64,000 nucleotides of DNA from Zoroaster sp. YZ-2022 (GCA_029582265.1 CM055822.1:42260559-42324558), one strand, 5' to 3'. Shown: positions 11,219 to 21,979, counted from the first letter of the stretch. The notes: a model not told the origin generated them from the letters alone. A program made the numbers and translations.

Positions 11219-11239
11219 CTAATTAGAATATAATACATT

Positions 11240-12690
11240 ACGTTTCGTCGTCACCAGCAAATTCGTGTCAACACAGTTTACGGTCATTTCACTATCGTTG
11301 TCCTTTATTTCAAGCTGATATTTTGTACACAGTTTTGGAATTGTTAACGCTTGTTCAAAATCTAAGAGTGAATTCTAACAGATCGTTTTTTAAGTTGGCA
11401 TTCATGACTTCAATTAACTCATCGTGAAATATGACGTTTCACATCTTTTCGCGATTGCTGCAGTAAAATTAACAGTCATCGATGTGCAGAGGATTTTTTA
11501 AAGAATTTATTTTTTTCTTTCGTTTATGGGCAATCAATTTCAGGGTAACAGTTTTCCAATGCGCCCTTGACAAAAGGTTTTCAGGCACTGAGTTAATTTA
11601 AATACAAAATCAATTAAATTTGATTTTGAGGCAAGAGATCTAAATTTCTTTTTAACTTATGTATTTTATTTCTTTTCTTTTTTATTATTTTATCAACTTA
11701 ATTAAATTTAATTTCGCAAATTTAATAATGTGTACAATTTGTAAACGAAAAGCATAAATACATTTCCCACAATGATTGTTTAATAAACAATGTAGCGGCA
11801 AGATGTTTAATTTTAATTAGTGATTGTTATTTCAAAGTGTTTTGCCTTTTACGTAATTCTAATCACTTGTATTTGCTTGACAGATAATAAGTTTGTAGTC
11901 TTAAATGTTTCTGTGCAATTTTGCTAAAGCGCCATCTGTTGTCAAGAAAGTTAAGGTCAAAGGTAAATTTCTTCATGATTCCGATGATTCTTAAACAATT
12001 GACATGTTGCAAATTTAAGACCCAATTATTGTGAGATAAGATCAGTTCTAAAGTCCCAAATTCATGTAGTTCCAGACTCCAACACAATCGGTAAGCATGT
12101 AGATTTATGTAAAGTCAGAAATGATCATATTCATAATGATTTGTTAAGTTTATTTGCAATCAAAAATTGTCGTTACTAGCTAAAAGTTTCCATGTGCTTT
12201 GGTCAAATGATTGTTTACATACATGTCTAGCGCAGGCTCAAACGCATCTAGGTATATTAAATAATTGATGATTTATGATGTCTTCATGTAGAATTTTTAT
12301 TTATTTAAGTATTTTGTCTTTTGTAATTACAGTGAACCACCAACACCACCACCCAACCATACATAGAATAAAATCGGTGCGTTCAGAAAGGGAAATCAGG
12401 TTCTTGTGTAGAAGGTTTAATACAAAGCTACATAAAATGTGGCAAAAAAGAGTCTAGAAAAACAAAATGGTTGGTAAATGTTTCCAAAATTGTTGGGTGT
12501 TTACTTTTAAATATTGGTTTTGGTTAGCCAGTTAGGAAATTCCTAAACGGTCAGTGAATTTTGTTTCATTTTAATTTATGTAATAACCAAATGATATGTT
12601 TCATTATCATTAATAAATAAATAAATATATTAAACAGATTAAGGCCTAAAGCATTTTAAGCATTATTCTGGTACAGAACCTTAAAACTTA
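11240..12690. other. AT-rich stretch without recognised genes
   Basis: No ORF with family motifs, no repeats longer than local AT runs and no splice-flanked exon were recognised. The ORF at 12275-12457 starts with a hydrophobic stretch but has no supporting context. Confidence 0.5.
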
Positions 12691-12697
12691 ACACATA

Positions 12698-12817
12698 GGC
12701 CCGTATTTTAGAACGTTCCTTTACTGCAAAGGACGCCTTTATGCCTATTGTTCTCTTAAGAGAACAATAGGCATAAAGGCGTCCTTTGCAGTAAAGGAAC
12801 GTTCTAAAATACAGGCC
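12698..12817. mobile_element. 120-bp near-perfect palindrome (MITE-like)
   Basis: Two 60-base arms meet with no spacer at 12757/12758 and differ at one position. The arm begins GGCCCGTATTTTAGAACGTT. The palindrome is flanked by ATA on both sides, a possible 3-bp target duplication. Confidence 0.85.
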
Positions 12818-12849
12818 ATAGTTAGACCTTAACATGTAGTTGTATCCTA

Positions 12850-13085
12850 GGTTGTGACGTCATGGTTAAGGCATCAGATATCGAATTACACTAAATCAAA
12901 GTTTAATATTTAAAAAAAATCATATCTTATGAACCACAAAATATATTTTCACAATCTTTGCCTCATCTTAAAGACCTTGAACTATGCCACATTTCGTTAA
13001 CAGACATGACCCTAATCTGACCTCTCCTTTCTTTCGAAACCAGAAATGTGAAGAAATATTCTGAATCACTATTCTGTGAATGTAT
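12850..13085. repeat. Dispersed repeat, copy of the 10.6-kb unit
   Basis: It matches 10630-10840 in order, including TCGAATTACRCTAAATCAAA and GACCTCTCCTTYC. It sits directly left of the DIRS element after about 190 bp of unassigned AT-rich sequence. Confidence 0.65.
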
Positions 13086-13274
13086 ACTTTGTGCTATCTT
13101 GAGAAAAAATTTGACAGAATTTTACCAAATTTGGCACAATTAATACCCATATTATGAGGAATGATATGAATGAATTTACATGATTGAACCGGAACTTACG
13201 GTTGGAAGAATTTAAAATTATATGGGATGACTGAACCAGATGTTAATGTATTCAGTATAGTACATTATATGTTA

Positions 13275-13422
13275 GTTTAATTCTACCTTGTCATCACCGA
13301 CACTGAAGGACTTACAATGAGACTACACTTTCCACCGGAGTGATTAGTCACAGTTGAGAGAACATGAAAAGATGTTATAAGTATAAAGGGCCCACCATGC
13401 CTAATACGCCTCAATACATTTT
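13275..13422 (+). repeat. DIRS left inverted terminal repeat
   Basis: It is inverted at 18190-18342 with a few mismatches. Shared blocks include GGGCCCACCATGCCTAATAC and the end motif AATTCTACC. Confidence 0.88.
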
Positions 13423-13502
13423 TCTGTGCCGGAGTGAGTACATTGAATTTTATACTTCGTACAATTACGGGTATATATATACAGTATAGGCACATATGCA
13501 CC

Positions 13503-14612
13503 ATGGACAGCATCGGGGAATCAGATTTTCTGGAGTTGATGGCTGTCCCATCAGATGCAATGGAGACCCAGGAAAACCTGGCACAAGAGCAAGATGATAA
13601 TTTATCATTTGCCATACCTTCGGGAAAACCGAAAGGAAAGGGCCGAAAGCCTAAGCGCTCAACGGCTCCTTCAGACACGGTTTCCCGGCAAGAATTTGCA
13701 GACGTTTCAGAGAAACTTGCATGTATGGCCGAGGCCATTGAAAACATGCAAACAGTGATCCTCAGTCGACCCGCCAAGCGGCCTAGACTGCCGTCGGATT
13801 CAGAATCCGATAGCGAGATCGAGAGTGCCTCAAAGGCCATAGAGGAGCTCTTTGAAGAGAGCCAGCAAGGATCACGAGCCATAGGCCAGGACGACCAGTT
13901 GCTGAACAATTTCGAACAACTGTATGCGGAAGACGCACCGACTGCTGAGGCAGTCAATGACAAATTGGCCAAAGTGGTGGACAAAATGGTCCGCCAAAAA
14001 CTGCCAGAGGACAAGGCAGGGGAAAAACTTACGGCTATCCAAAGACCGACCAACGTCAAGAATTTGGAATGCACACGGGTAAACCCAGAGGTATGGAGCT
14101 CATTGAAGCCCAAGACCCGCTCTCAGGACATAAAATTCCAGAAGGTGCAACAAGCACTTCTTAAGGGAATTGTGCCCGTAGTCGGGGTAATAAATTCACT
14201 TATGTCCCGACCCACCGCCACTGACCCGTCCACTCAGGGAAACATTGACTTCAAGGGTGACATGACTAAGTTACTGGATGCGGTGGCTATTATTGGATAT
14301 GCCAACCAAGAACTTAATGTGCGAAGACGGGATTTGATTAAACCCGATCTTAACAGACAATTTGCTGGTCTTTGCTCACCACATGTGCCCATAACGGGTT
14401 TTTTATTTGGTGATGACTTACCCCAACAATGTAAGGATATACAACAGACAAACAAAATTGGGCACAAAGTTGGCTTGTCGACTTTCCGAGGAAACGACAA
14501 ATACGCTCCTAAACAATCCAATCCGATCTATCCAAGCCAATTCAGGAGAGGTGGTTATTTAAACTACCAGCGCCACACCAAACCACGGCAAGATGTGGAG
14601 ACGGCAAAGTAA
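13503..14612 (+). CDS. DIRS ORF1, gag-like protein
   Basis: The frame stays open from 13434. I prefer the ATG at 13503 (MDSIGESDFLEL), because the upstream ATG lies just beyond the terminal repeat and adds a peptide without family likeness. The product would be 369 residues. It begins acidic, then has a basic patch PKGKGRKPKRS (residues about 40-50), a coiled-coil-prone stretch, and a second basic/acidic stretch AKRPRLPSDSESDSE that could be a nuclear localisation signal. Position before RT in a DIRS element supports a gag-like role; no zinc knuckle is seen. The ORF is intact and ends 24 bases before the first in-frame codon listed for ORF2. Confidence 0.75.
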   Translation: MDSIGESDFLELMAVPSDAMETQENLAQEQDDNLSFAIPSGKPKGKGRKPKRSTAPSDTVSRQEFADVSEKLACMAEAIENMQTVILSRPAKRPRLPSDSESDSEIESASKAIEELFEESQQGSRAIGQDDQLLNNFEQLYAEDAPTAEAVNDKLAKVVDKMVRQKLPEDKAGEKLTAIQRPTNVKNLECTRVNPEVWSSLKPKTRSQDIKFQKVQQALLKGIVPVVGVINSLMSRPTATDPSTQGNIDFKGDMTKLLDAVAIIGYANQELNVRRRDLIKPDLNRQFAGLCSPHVPITGFLFGDDLPQQCKDIQQTNKIGHKVGLSTFRGNDKYAPKQSNPIYPSQFRRGGYLNYQRHTKPRQDVETAK

Positions 14613-14635
14613 GCCCAAATGCATCAGCAAACACG

Positions 14636-15950
14636 TTGATAAGCAAAAAGTGTGCATATATTCAATCTAGCGCAATTGCAGGTAGATTAGCACAATTTGT
14701 AACCAAATGGCAAGAAATAACGTCAGATAAGTGGGTTCTAGATGCTATACAGCACTATGAAATAGAATTCGGAAAACAGCCTTTTCAACTGTTCCCACCT
14801 AAACAAATTAAATTTGCCTCTAATGAGATTGGAATTATATCAAAGGAAATTGATAAACTTCTCCAAAAAGGAGCAATTACACATGCGACCCATGAATATG
14901 GCGAGTTTGTATCAAACATTTTCATCCGTCCAAAGAAAGACGGGTCGTTTCGCACAATTATCAACCTTCGCGAGTTGAATAAATCGGTGACTTACATCCA
15001 TTTCAAAATGGAAACGATTCACTTTGCACTGCAATTAATCAGACCACAGTGCTTTATGGCATCAATCGATCTTAAAGATGCTTACTTTACGGTACCAATT
15101 GCCAAAAACCACCGCAAATATTTGCGATTTAAGTGGCAGAACAAATTGTTCGAATTCACCTGCTTGCCATTCGGGTTAGCCTGTGCACCGAGGGTATTCA
15201 CAAAGATAATGAAACCTCTGGTAGCTTCTTTAAGACTAATTGGGCATGAGTCTTGTGACTACATTGACGACTCTTTGTTGATAGGTGCAACGACTGAAGA
15301 ATGTAAAAACAATGTTACGGCTGGAGTAGCCCTCACCCAAGAATTAGGATTTATAGTCAATACTACAATATCTGTCATGCAACCCACGCAGACCATTGTG
15401 TTTTTGGGGTTTATGATAAATTCAACCAACATGACAATTACCATTCCTCCAAAGAAAATGAAACTTAAAACGGCTATTCAAAACATTATTATAGCCCATC
15501 ATCCAAAAATTCGGGATGTTGCCCGTGTAGTGGGCCTTTTGGTCTCTTGTGACATAGCTGTATCGTACGGCACATTATTCAGAAGATCTATTGAATGTGA
15601 GAAAAATGCAGCATTGACTGCTAATCGCAAAGATTTTGAAGCAAGAATGTCATTGTCTAGCCAAACTAAGGCAGACTTAAATTGGTGGCTTACTAATATA
15701 CAGTATGCTAGTGCCCCCATTCACAGAAACAAGCCCGATTTCATTGTCGAAACTGACGCATCTCACAATGGATGGGGTGCCAATTGTAATGGGCATATGT
15801 TAGGGGGACAATGGTCAATTGAAGAAGCCGTTTTGCATATCAATTACCTTGAGCTACAGGCTTGCTTTTTTGCTTTACAGTCCCTTTTCAGTAAACAGAG
15901 GGACATCCACGTACATCTTAAATCGGATAATACAACTGCCGTATCATATA
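14636..15950 (+). CDS. DIRS ORF2, reverse transcriptase and RNase H (5' part)
   Basis: Motifs in order: FIRPKKDGSFRTIINLRELN (near 14925), SIDLKDAYFTVPI, LPFGLACAPRVFTKI, the catalytic CDYIDDSLLIG (near 15255), FLGFMINSTNMTI, and an RNase H start FIVETDASHNGWGA leading to SDNTTAVSY. These are the DIRS-type RT and RNase H. No ATG opens the frame here; the codon at 14636 is TTG and the frame continues upstream past the ORF1 stop, so frameshifting or downstream initiation may be used. The frame is broken at 15951 by an inserted MITE and resumes after it at 16257. Confidence 0.85.
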
Positions 15951-16256
15951 CTACTCAAAACAATTTAGGGAACAAAACAATTTAGGGAACACCGGATTTA
16001 CTGCAAGAGGTGGTCACACCCGTTATTGAAATGTTCCATGAACCGGGATTTTCATTTGCAACCCCTTCTCTCTTTCAGTAGTCTTGTCATGAAATGTGTA
16101 ATCACTACATGCATCCTTTATCATCTGTTTCATTGTGCAGTTGTTTCTCATCAATTCTGTGAAACACTGTGTTTATCTGAAATAAATGATCTTGCTTTAA
16201 CTGAGATTATTCCGGTGTTCCCTAAATTGTTTTGTTCCCTAAATTGTTTTGAGTAG
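15951..16256. mobile_element. MITE inserted in the DIRS RNase H domain
   Basis: The insert has about 45-bp terminal inverted repeats starting CTACTCAAAACAATTTAGGG, each holding two copies of AACAATTTAGGGAAC. It splits the codon series SDNTTAVSY from IKNFGGTHSL. The flanks are CATATA on the left and TATATA on the right; removing six bases restores the expected reading frame, so the target duplication may be six bases with one mismatch, though the AT-rich flank makes this uncertain. No transposase is encoded. Confidence 0.85.
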
Positions 16257-16996
16257 TATATATAAAAAACTTTGGCGGCACGCACTCCCTGCAGTTAAAT
16301 GAACTGGCTAGGAAAATTTGGCTTTGGTGCTTGAATAAAAAGATATGGCTGTCCGTCTCTTTCTTACCGGGTATTAAGAACGTGAGTGCTGATTTTGCAT
16401 CACGTCATTTCCACGAAGATATTGAATGGAAATTACACCCAGATGTTTTCCGAAAGATCATTAACATATTTATGAAACCTAATATTGACATGTTTGCGTC
16501 AAGATTGAACCATCAAATACACCCTTTTGTATCGTGGAAACCTGATCCAAGTGCTTTTCACAATGATGCGTTTACACTAGACTGGTCAAACTATAAAGTC
16601 TATGCTTTTCCCCCGTTTTGCCTCATTGGGAAAGTCTTGACAAAGATTGAATATGACGAGTCAACAGCCATACTCGTTGCTCCACTGTGGCATACGCAAG
16701 CATGGTATACCAAGATGCTTAAACTGCTTGTGAAGAAACCAATTATTTTGCCACGAAGATCTGATTTACTCTCACTCTCTTCCTCAGGTAGACTACACCC
16801 ATGGCGAGATCGGCTGCAACTGATAGCATGCCATTTGTCAGGGAAACCCTGCAAAGCCAGGGAATTTCGCAGCACGCTGCCAACATTATCATCGCATCCT
16901 GGCGGACTTCAACCAAGAAGTCTTACCGATCAGCGATCCAAAAATGGGTTCTTTTCTGTAGTCGAACAAAGGGTAATCCACTTCTGGCGACTATAG
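16257..16996 (+). CDS. DIRS ORF2, RNase H and C-terminal part
   Basis: After the MITE the frame continues KNFGGTHSLQLNELARKIW, then SFLPGIKNVSADFASRHF, NIDMFASRLNHQIHPFVSW and VYAFPPFCLIGKVLTKI. This is the RNase H end and the conserved tail of DIRS polyproteins, which in some families is annotated as a methyltransferase-like region. No stop or frameshift is seen until 16996. The last roughly 200 bases overlap the recombinase ORF in another frame, as in other DIRS elements. Confidence 0.82.
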
Positions 16997-17811
16997 CGAC
17001 GATTCTAGACTGCTTAACAGAGGAATTTGACAAGGGCAGTAGCTACAGCACGCTGAACACACTACGTAGTGCATTATCAGCGATACTAGCCCCTATAAAC
17101 GGGACACCTATTGGAGCTCACCCGCTGATAAAAATATTCATGGCGGGGGTCTTTAACTTAAGACCTGCATTACCCAGATATACTTTTACATGGGACGTTA
17201 ATGTTGTTTTACAATACCTAACAAATTTAGGTCCATCTGAGAAGTTATTATTAAAAGAACTTACTATGAAGCTAGTTATGCTTATTGCGTTGATTTCCGG
17301 ACAAAGATGTCAAACTTTGTCGCTACTTAATTTAGACGAAGTTGAGGTAACTGCTACAACAATTACTTTTGTTGTGTCTAAGTTGACAAAAACCAGTAAG
17401 ATTGGCAAACCGCCTGTTAGCTTGGTGCTCTCTAAATATCACCATGATGATCAACTTTGTGTCATTACGACACTAAAACAGTATTTAATTGACACGAAAC
17501 CCATACGAAGTCAGCAACGATGTTTGTTTTTAAGTTATGCGTCACCCCACAAACAAGTAGGGTCCGAGACAATCTCTCGCTGGATCAAAAACACGTTGTT
17601 TTACGCTGGTATTGACACAACCACGTTCACAGCACAAAGTACTCGATCTGCTGCATGCAGTGCGGCTTTTAAGAATGGAGTACCACTGAATGTTATTTTA
17701 AGCACTGCCAATTGGGCAAAGAGTAATACTTTTGCTAAGTTTTATAACAAGCCAGTCAAGCAAACAGATCGCAGTTTTGCAGAGGCAGTTTTGACAAGTA
17801 CAACCAAGTAG
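16801..17811 (+). CDS. DIRS ORF3, tyrosine recombinase
   Basis: A 336-residue open frame. The N-terminal SAM-like core-binding part includes IIASWRTSTKKSYRSAIQKW. The catalytic part has the first Arg in LISGQRCQTLSLL (about residue 170), the box II segment TAQSTRSAACSAAF (about 280) and the nucleophile region FAKFYNKPV (about 320). It would integrate the circular DNA copy of the element. Box II normally reads HxxR, often within AHSTR; here the codon is CAA, giving Gln, so activity may be lost or altered. The ATG at 16801 overlaps ORF2. Confidence 0.85.
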   Translation: MARSAATDSMPFVRETLQSQGISQHAANIIIASWRTSTKKSYRSAIQKWVLFCSRTKGNPLLATIATILDCLTEEFDKGSSYSTLNTLRSALSAILAPINGTPIGAHPLIKIFMAGVFNLRPALPRYTFTWDVNVVLQYLTNLGPSEKLLLKELTMKLVMLIALISGQRCQTLSLLNLDEVEVTATTITFVVSKLTKTSKIGKPPVSLVLSKYHHDDQLCVITTLKQYLIDTKPIRSQQRCLFLSYASPHKQVGSETISRWIKNTLFYAGIDTTTFTAQSTRSAACSAAFKNGVPLNVILSTANWAKSNTFAKFYNKPVKQTDRSFAEAVLTSTTK

Positions 17812-17986
17812 GTTAGTCACTTTCGCATAAAATACGAGTTTCTTTCTTTTATGTTCATAAATGACAATTTTTTACTTGTGAGGTAAAATTTTTACAAACC
17901 TGAGAATTGAGATAATAATTATGTTATTGATATGGTAAAACTCTTGTGTCGTTACACATGTTCTTGCCAGTCTCTGAGCTCTAAAA

Positions 17987-18112
17987 TCTCATTGTAAGTC
18001 CGAAGTGGAGGTGATGACAAGGTAGAATTATAAAATTAAACGAATGAAATAAAGTTTAATTGGAATTCTACCGAGTCTATCACCGACACTGAAGGACTTA
18101 CATTCCCACCAC
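17987..18112 (+). repeat. DIRS internal complementary region
   Basis: The first half (through GATGACAAGGTAGAATTA) complements the outer left end. The second half (AATTCTACCGAGTCTATCAC onward) complements the outer right end. They join around AATTAAACGAATGAAATAAA. Confidence 0.85.
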
Positions 18113-18189
18113 ATCGGGTTGCAACTTATAATTTAATTGAGCCACCCCTTTTCTTTTAGAGCCGGGCAACTTAGTTCCTTTTGATGAAA

Positions 18190-18368
18190 AATGTATTGAG
18201 GCGTATTAGGCATGGTGGGCCCTTTATACTTAGAACATCTTTTCATGTTCTCTCAACTGTGACTAATCACTCCGGTGGAAAGTGTAATCTCATTGTAAGT
18301 CCTTCAGTGTCAGTGATAGACTCGGTAGAATTCCAATTAAACTTTATTTCATTCGTTTAATTTTATAA
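18190..18368 (+). repeat. DIRS right inverted terminal repeat
   Basis: Inverted copy of 13275-13422, extended outward by about 25 bases (to TTTAATTTTATAA) that are matched only in the internal complementary region. Confidence 0.85.
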
Positions 18369-18649
18369 TTATATATTATGAAAACTCATTACCTCCTGAG
18401 GTAACTCTTGTCTTTTATTTATTTTTATTTTTATATTCTATGACCACAAAAACATCAAATTTAAAATAAAAAACATAGTGTTCCAAGCCACACTTGTTAA
18501 TTTCTAATTTATTGCTTAAATCTCACAACTTTTCCAAGTTCAACAGCCAATATCTCAAGAACTAAATGACCTATTAGAAAACAAAAAACAGAATTGAATT
18601 CCTTACATTAGCTTGTAATTCTTGTGAAATGAGTTACCTTAAATGCTTT

Positions 18650-19500
18650 GATGTTTATGTTTATGTTTATACAATTTAATATAGCGCTCAATACTGCAGT
18701 TGAAAAGCATTCACTGGCGCTTTACAAAAAAGAATAGAAATACAAATTATACAAATATACAAATACACACAAGCATATGAAACATAATACTCAAGAAAAT
18801 GCTCGTGCAAACAGGAAGGTTTTTAGTTTTGATTTGAAGCATTCAAGCGTATCGCAGTTCTTCACATTGTTCGGCAGATCGTTCCAAAATTTGGGCCCAG
18901 CGACACTGAAAGATCTGTCACGGAATGTGGCATTTCTCGTGAACGGAACATGTAATACACAGTTACTGGCAGAACGTGTAGAATAATGGCTTTCACGTAG
19001 CCGAATTAAATTCGCAAGATATGGGGGTGCCAGGTGGTGAAGACACTTGTACACGAGAACGACCAGTTTGTACTCAGCACGGACATGTATAGGAAGAATG
19101 TGCAGTTTCTTGAGAGCGTCTGTGGAACTTGAGAACTTCGATCTGCCAAGGATAATTTTAGCAGTTTGGTTCTTTATGCGTTGTAGTGGCCATAATGATG
19201 ATTTAGGCAAATTAATGAAAAGTGAATTAGCATAATCCATGTGAGAAAATATAAGGCTATTAGCTATTTTGAGAGATGAGGTTATGTCCAGATATTTGCG
19301 TAATTTTTTGAGGTTGTGCATTCCATATGCAGCAACACGAGCTTTAGATGGTCAAATTAGTGGTACACGAAGTAACGATTTTACAAATTTTAAGAACCGA
19401 CAGAGGTATTCAAAAACAAATTGCACCGTTAATCTTCTCTCAGCTAGAGCTTCAATTTGATGTATAACTTGACAAATTTGGGGGGAAAAATAAAATAGGG
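18650..19500 (-). pseudogene. CR1/L2-like LINE 3' end
   Basis: On the minus strand, an open stretch of 176 codons (19321-18791) reads LKKLRKYLD, HMDYANSLFINLP, LQRIKNQTAKIIL, LKKLHILPIHVRAEYKL, FRDRSFSVAGPKFWNDLP and LKTFLFARAFS to a stop. This is the RT C-terminus of a CR1/L2/Jockey-group LINE and is closely like the 9.8-kb fragment. A short 3' UTR follows, ending in a TAAACA-type tandem tail at 18650-18671, so the 3' end is complete. The element is 5'-truncated and lies in the gene 1 intron in the gene's own orientation. Confidence 0.85.
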
Positions 19501-21540
19501 TGTTATAGCTAAATAATGTAATCTTACCTGTTCAGTAAGGTGGAGAACATATGGATGATGGACATATGTATACTTCAAATTATTCCAAGATATTTATTTC
19601 ATGACAAATCAGGCATTTGTGGTATACGATGACTTCCTCAGTCATGTTAGCTAGGATCATCCCAGCTACAGTCATGTCAGTCTGATCTTGTCAACTCCCC
19701 AATTAGTGACCAACACGGTCATAGTACATGCTCAGTGGCAACTATCGTCCATGTACGTAATTCGCCGCACTCGTGAAATGACGCACTAACGTTTGTCTTA
19801 GCATTTCTCAGAAATTAGTGAAAATGTATGATTTACTGGAAAGTTAGTGGAACAAGTTGTTTAACCACTGATTTTACTAGATACAAATAGTAAGGGATTT
19901 ACATGACCTCAACATTTTTTTTTCACGAACATCTGTGATTTTATTGTTCTGTGCCATCAACAAGCTGTTGTCAGTGGAAACCAAAAGATATGAATGCTTT
20001 GCATTTGCAATGATTTTTTAAAGAAATACTGATCCTCAAAATGGACACAGTCCATAGAAGAAGCGAATAAAGACTGCTTAATTCGTTTGTGTTTATTTCG
20101 TCGGTTTTGGAAAATTATTGAGAAAATGAATCATTAATATCATGGTTATGAAAAGAAATCATTTATTTGACAAAATGTTAACAGCATTTTTACACATTTC
20201 AAAGTTTTAAAGTACAAAGTTTAAAAATTTTAACCATCTTCCATTTTATTGGTCTTTCAAGAATATTGATTAAAATTTTTGAGAGCTTCTCCAAATTATA
20301 CCATTTTATTTTAAAAATCTAAAACAATATTTTTATTTTCAAGATTAAAAACAATGTTACAACCATCTGGAATAAGATGAAACATGATTCAACCGTTTGT
20401 CTTCTTGGGTACATTTTCTGTGCCCCATCAACTTGAACAGTTTGGGGGTGAGTCATTATACCAACATAAATTTGTTTAATGGCCACAATTCTGTCCGTCT
20501 CAAAAAACGGCGCTCAAGACGTCCACGCATATGATCACGCATTGAAATTCAGCATTTTACAAGAAAATCCTTCATTTGTAAGTTACTGTCCAGTTGATGA
20601 TATATCCTCAGGCGCATCATTTAGGGTAAATTGAGGATATAATAAGTTAGGATTCTTCTATTTTCTGAAGGTGGAGGATTTTTTTAGAAGGGAAATAAAG
20701 TCCGAAAACCATCATAAAAGTAAATTTTAAAGATAGTTTTCAATTTCTGTAACCCCAAAAATCGATAGAATAATTTTTTTAACTGGTAACTGGTAAGTGG
20801 TTGCAAAAAAATTCTTGAAAAAGCCTTAAAAAGTGGCGGTTGGATATGACATTCTTTCCGCCTCAGCCTTATCAGGGAAAGAATATCGAACCCAACGTCA
20901 TCAAAGTTTAGAGCGCCCCCAGCGGCAGTTTTAAAAAAGGGATTATTTTCCAATCTCAGAAACTGAACCAAAGCAAGTACTAATGTTATTTTTTCATAAT
21001 CATATATGACCTTCAAATCACCTGATCTGACCTTTACTTCCTGTCCAAACAGGAAGTTCAAATTCAACACATTCTAACGCAAAATTGATTTGTCTTTTGA
21101 ATATGAAATTAATATTGTTATTATAAAAGATGATAAACCCTTGCATAATATGATATTGACATCATTGATGATAATTTGTTATTGAACCAGAAGTTCACAC
21201 GAACACCGTGTGTTTGTTCCAACAAACACTTGAACTCTAGTTTTGTTTTTATTTTGTATTTTTTCGGGGGTCTTTACATTAACCATGCATACCATCGTTA
21301 ATCGTCAATGCATACCATTGTTAATCAGAAGAAATGTTTATAACCTGCTTGAAAGTATATCTAAATATTGTCCTCATCAAAGTGAAGTGCATAAATGAAA
21401 CACCCCTGAAAGTATATTGGTGCACTGATTAAGTGCTTTCAATTTTTTAATCTTTTTCAATCTTTTAACCTGCTTCCTCGAGGTACCGCATTTTCTATCC
21501 CAACTCTTACAATTTGTTATGATAAATAATATGCCAAGGA
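19500..21540. other. Intron of gene 1, AT-rich, no recognised exon
   Basis: Between the LINE and exon 2 I see no coding motif. 20990-21065 resembles the dispersed repeat of 10.6 kb (CTTCCTGTCCAAACAGGAAG hairpin). 20684-21070 holds a 128-codon minus ORF rich in Phe and Leu without family features. Confidence 0.5.
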
Positions 21541-21547
21541 CACGTAC

Positions 21548-21781
21548 CTGGGGTGCTGTCCATACAACTAAGCAAACTACGAAGTTGTTCAGGATCCCTC
21601 GGTAGAGTATCGATGTAAACCGGTTGATCCTTTCTCGGTGGTGCAGATGGGTTGTGGCCGCCCAACATGACTTTAGTACAGGAACACGGATCCCCCGGCG
21701 GTAGAACGAATCGAACCTTACCACCAGCAGCTTCGTCTGGTTCCGTCCCTATGATACATACTCGTGCCGATACCGAATATA
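21548..21781 (-). CDS. Exon 2 of gene 1: Cys-containing N-terminal region
   Basis: A 234-nt exon with acceptor ATCTTTCAG|TATATTC and donor CCCCAG|GTACGT. It enters and leaves in phase 1. Read from exon 1, it gives VYSVSARVCIIGTEP, then a Gly/Pro-rich stretch with PCSCTKVMLGGHNP, and ends RSLLSCMDSTP plus one base. Cysteines at CII, PCSC and SCM suggest an extracellular fold. The end phase matches exon A' at 9546-9709, where the junction forms Asp (STP-D-SEWQLVF). No domain is recognised in this part. No paralogous copy was found in the window for gene 2. Confidence 0.8.
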
Positions 21782-21920
21782 CTGAAAGATGATACACAGA
21801 TTATAAAATAAATTGAGGATCTCGAAACTTGTGGGATTGTGTATTAGACAAATCAACCGTCTGTATTCATTAATCGCATATATACTGTTATATATATATA
21901 AATATAATTGTTATACCTAC

Positions 21921-21972
21921 CCAGAACAACCACAATTGCGGCAAATGAAATATGAATCCATGTGGTCCTCAT
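21921..21972 (-). CDS. Exon 1 of gene 1: start codon and signal peptide
   Basis: ATG at 21972 opens MRTTWIHISFAAIVVVL, followed by donor CTGG|GTAGGT in phase 1. Joined to exon 2, the leader continues VYSVSA|RV, giving a hydrophobic core of about 14 residues and a plausible signal peptidase site after SVSA. A purine-rich AAAC precedes the ATG. The exon is too short for an ordinary ORF search and was found by phase matching upstream of exon 2. The product should be secreted or enter the membrane. A TTTATTTAA motif lies about 30 bases upstream of the ATG, but its role is uncertain. Confidence 0.75.
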
Positions 21973-21979
21973 GTTTCAA

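Larger units (their letters stand above)
13275..18368 (+). mobile_element. DIRS-type tyrosine-recombinase retrotransposon
   Basis: The full architecture is visible: a left terminal repeat (13275-13422), gag-like ORF, RT/RNase H ORF, recombinase ORF, an internal complementary region (17987-18112) and an inverted right terminal repeat (18190-18368). The internal region holds, side by side, sequences complementary to the outer ends of both terminal repeats, which is the hallmark of DIRS elements and their proposed circular intermediate. Length is about 5.1 kb, or 4.8 kb without the nested MITE at 15951-16256. It lies in the intron between exons 2 and A' of gene 1, oriented opposite to that gene. 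Confidence 0.9.

Noticed and set aside
10965..11238. ORFs with repeated APS, DGA, HRL or VQT residues
   Set aside because: A 9-bp tandem repeat stays open in several frames on both strands; no protein is implied.
13283..14113. 276-residue minus-strand ORF
   Set aside because: Shadow of the DIRS gag-like ORF and left terminal repeat.
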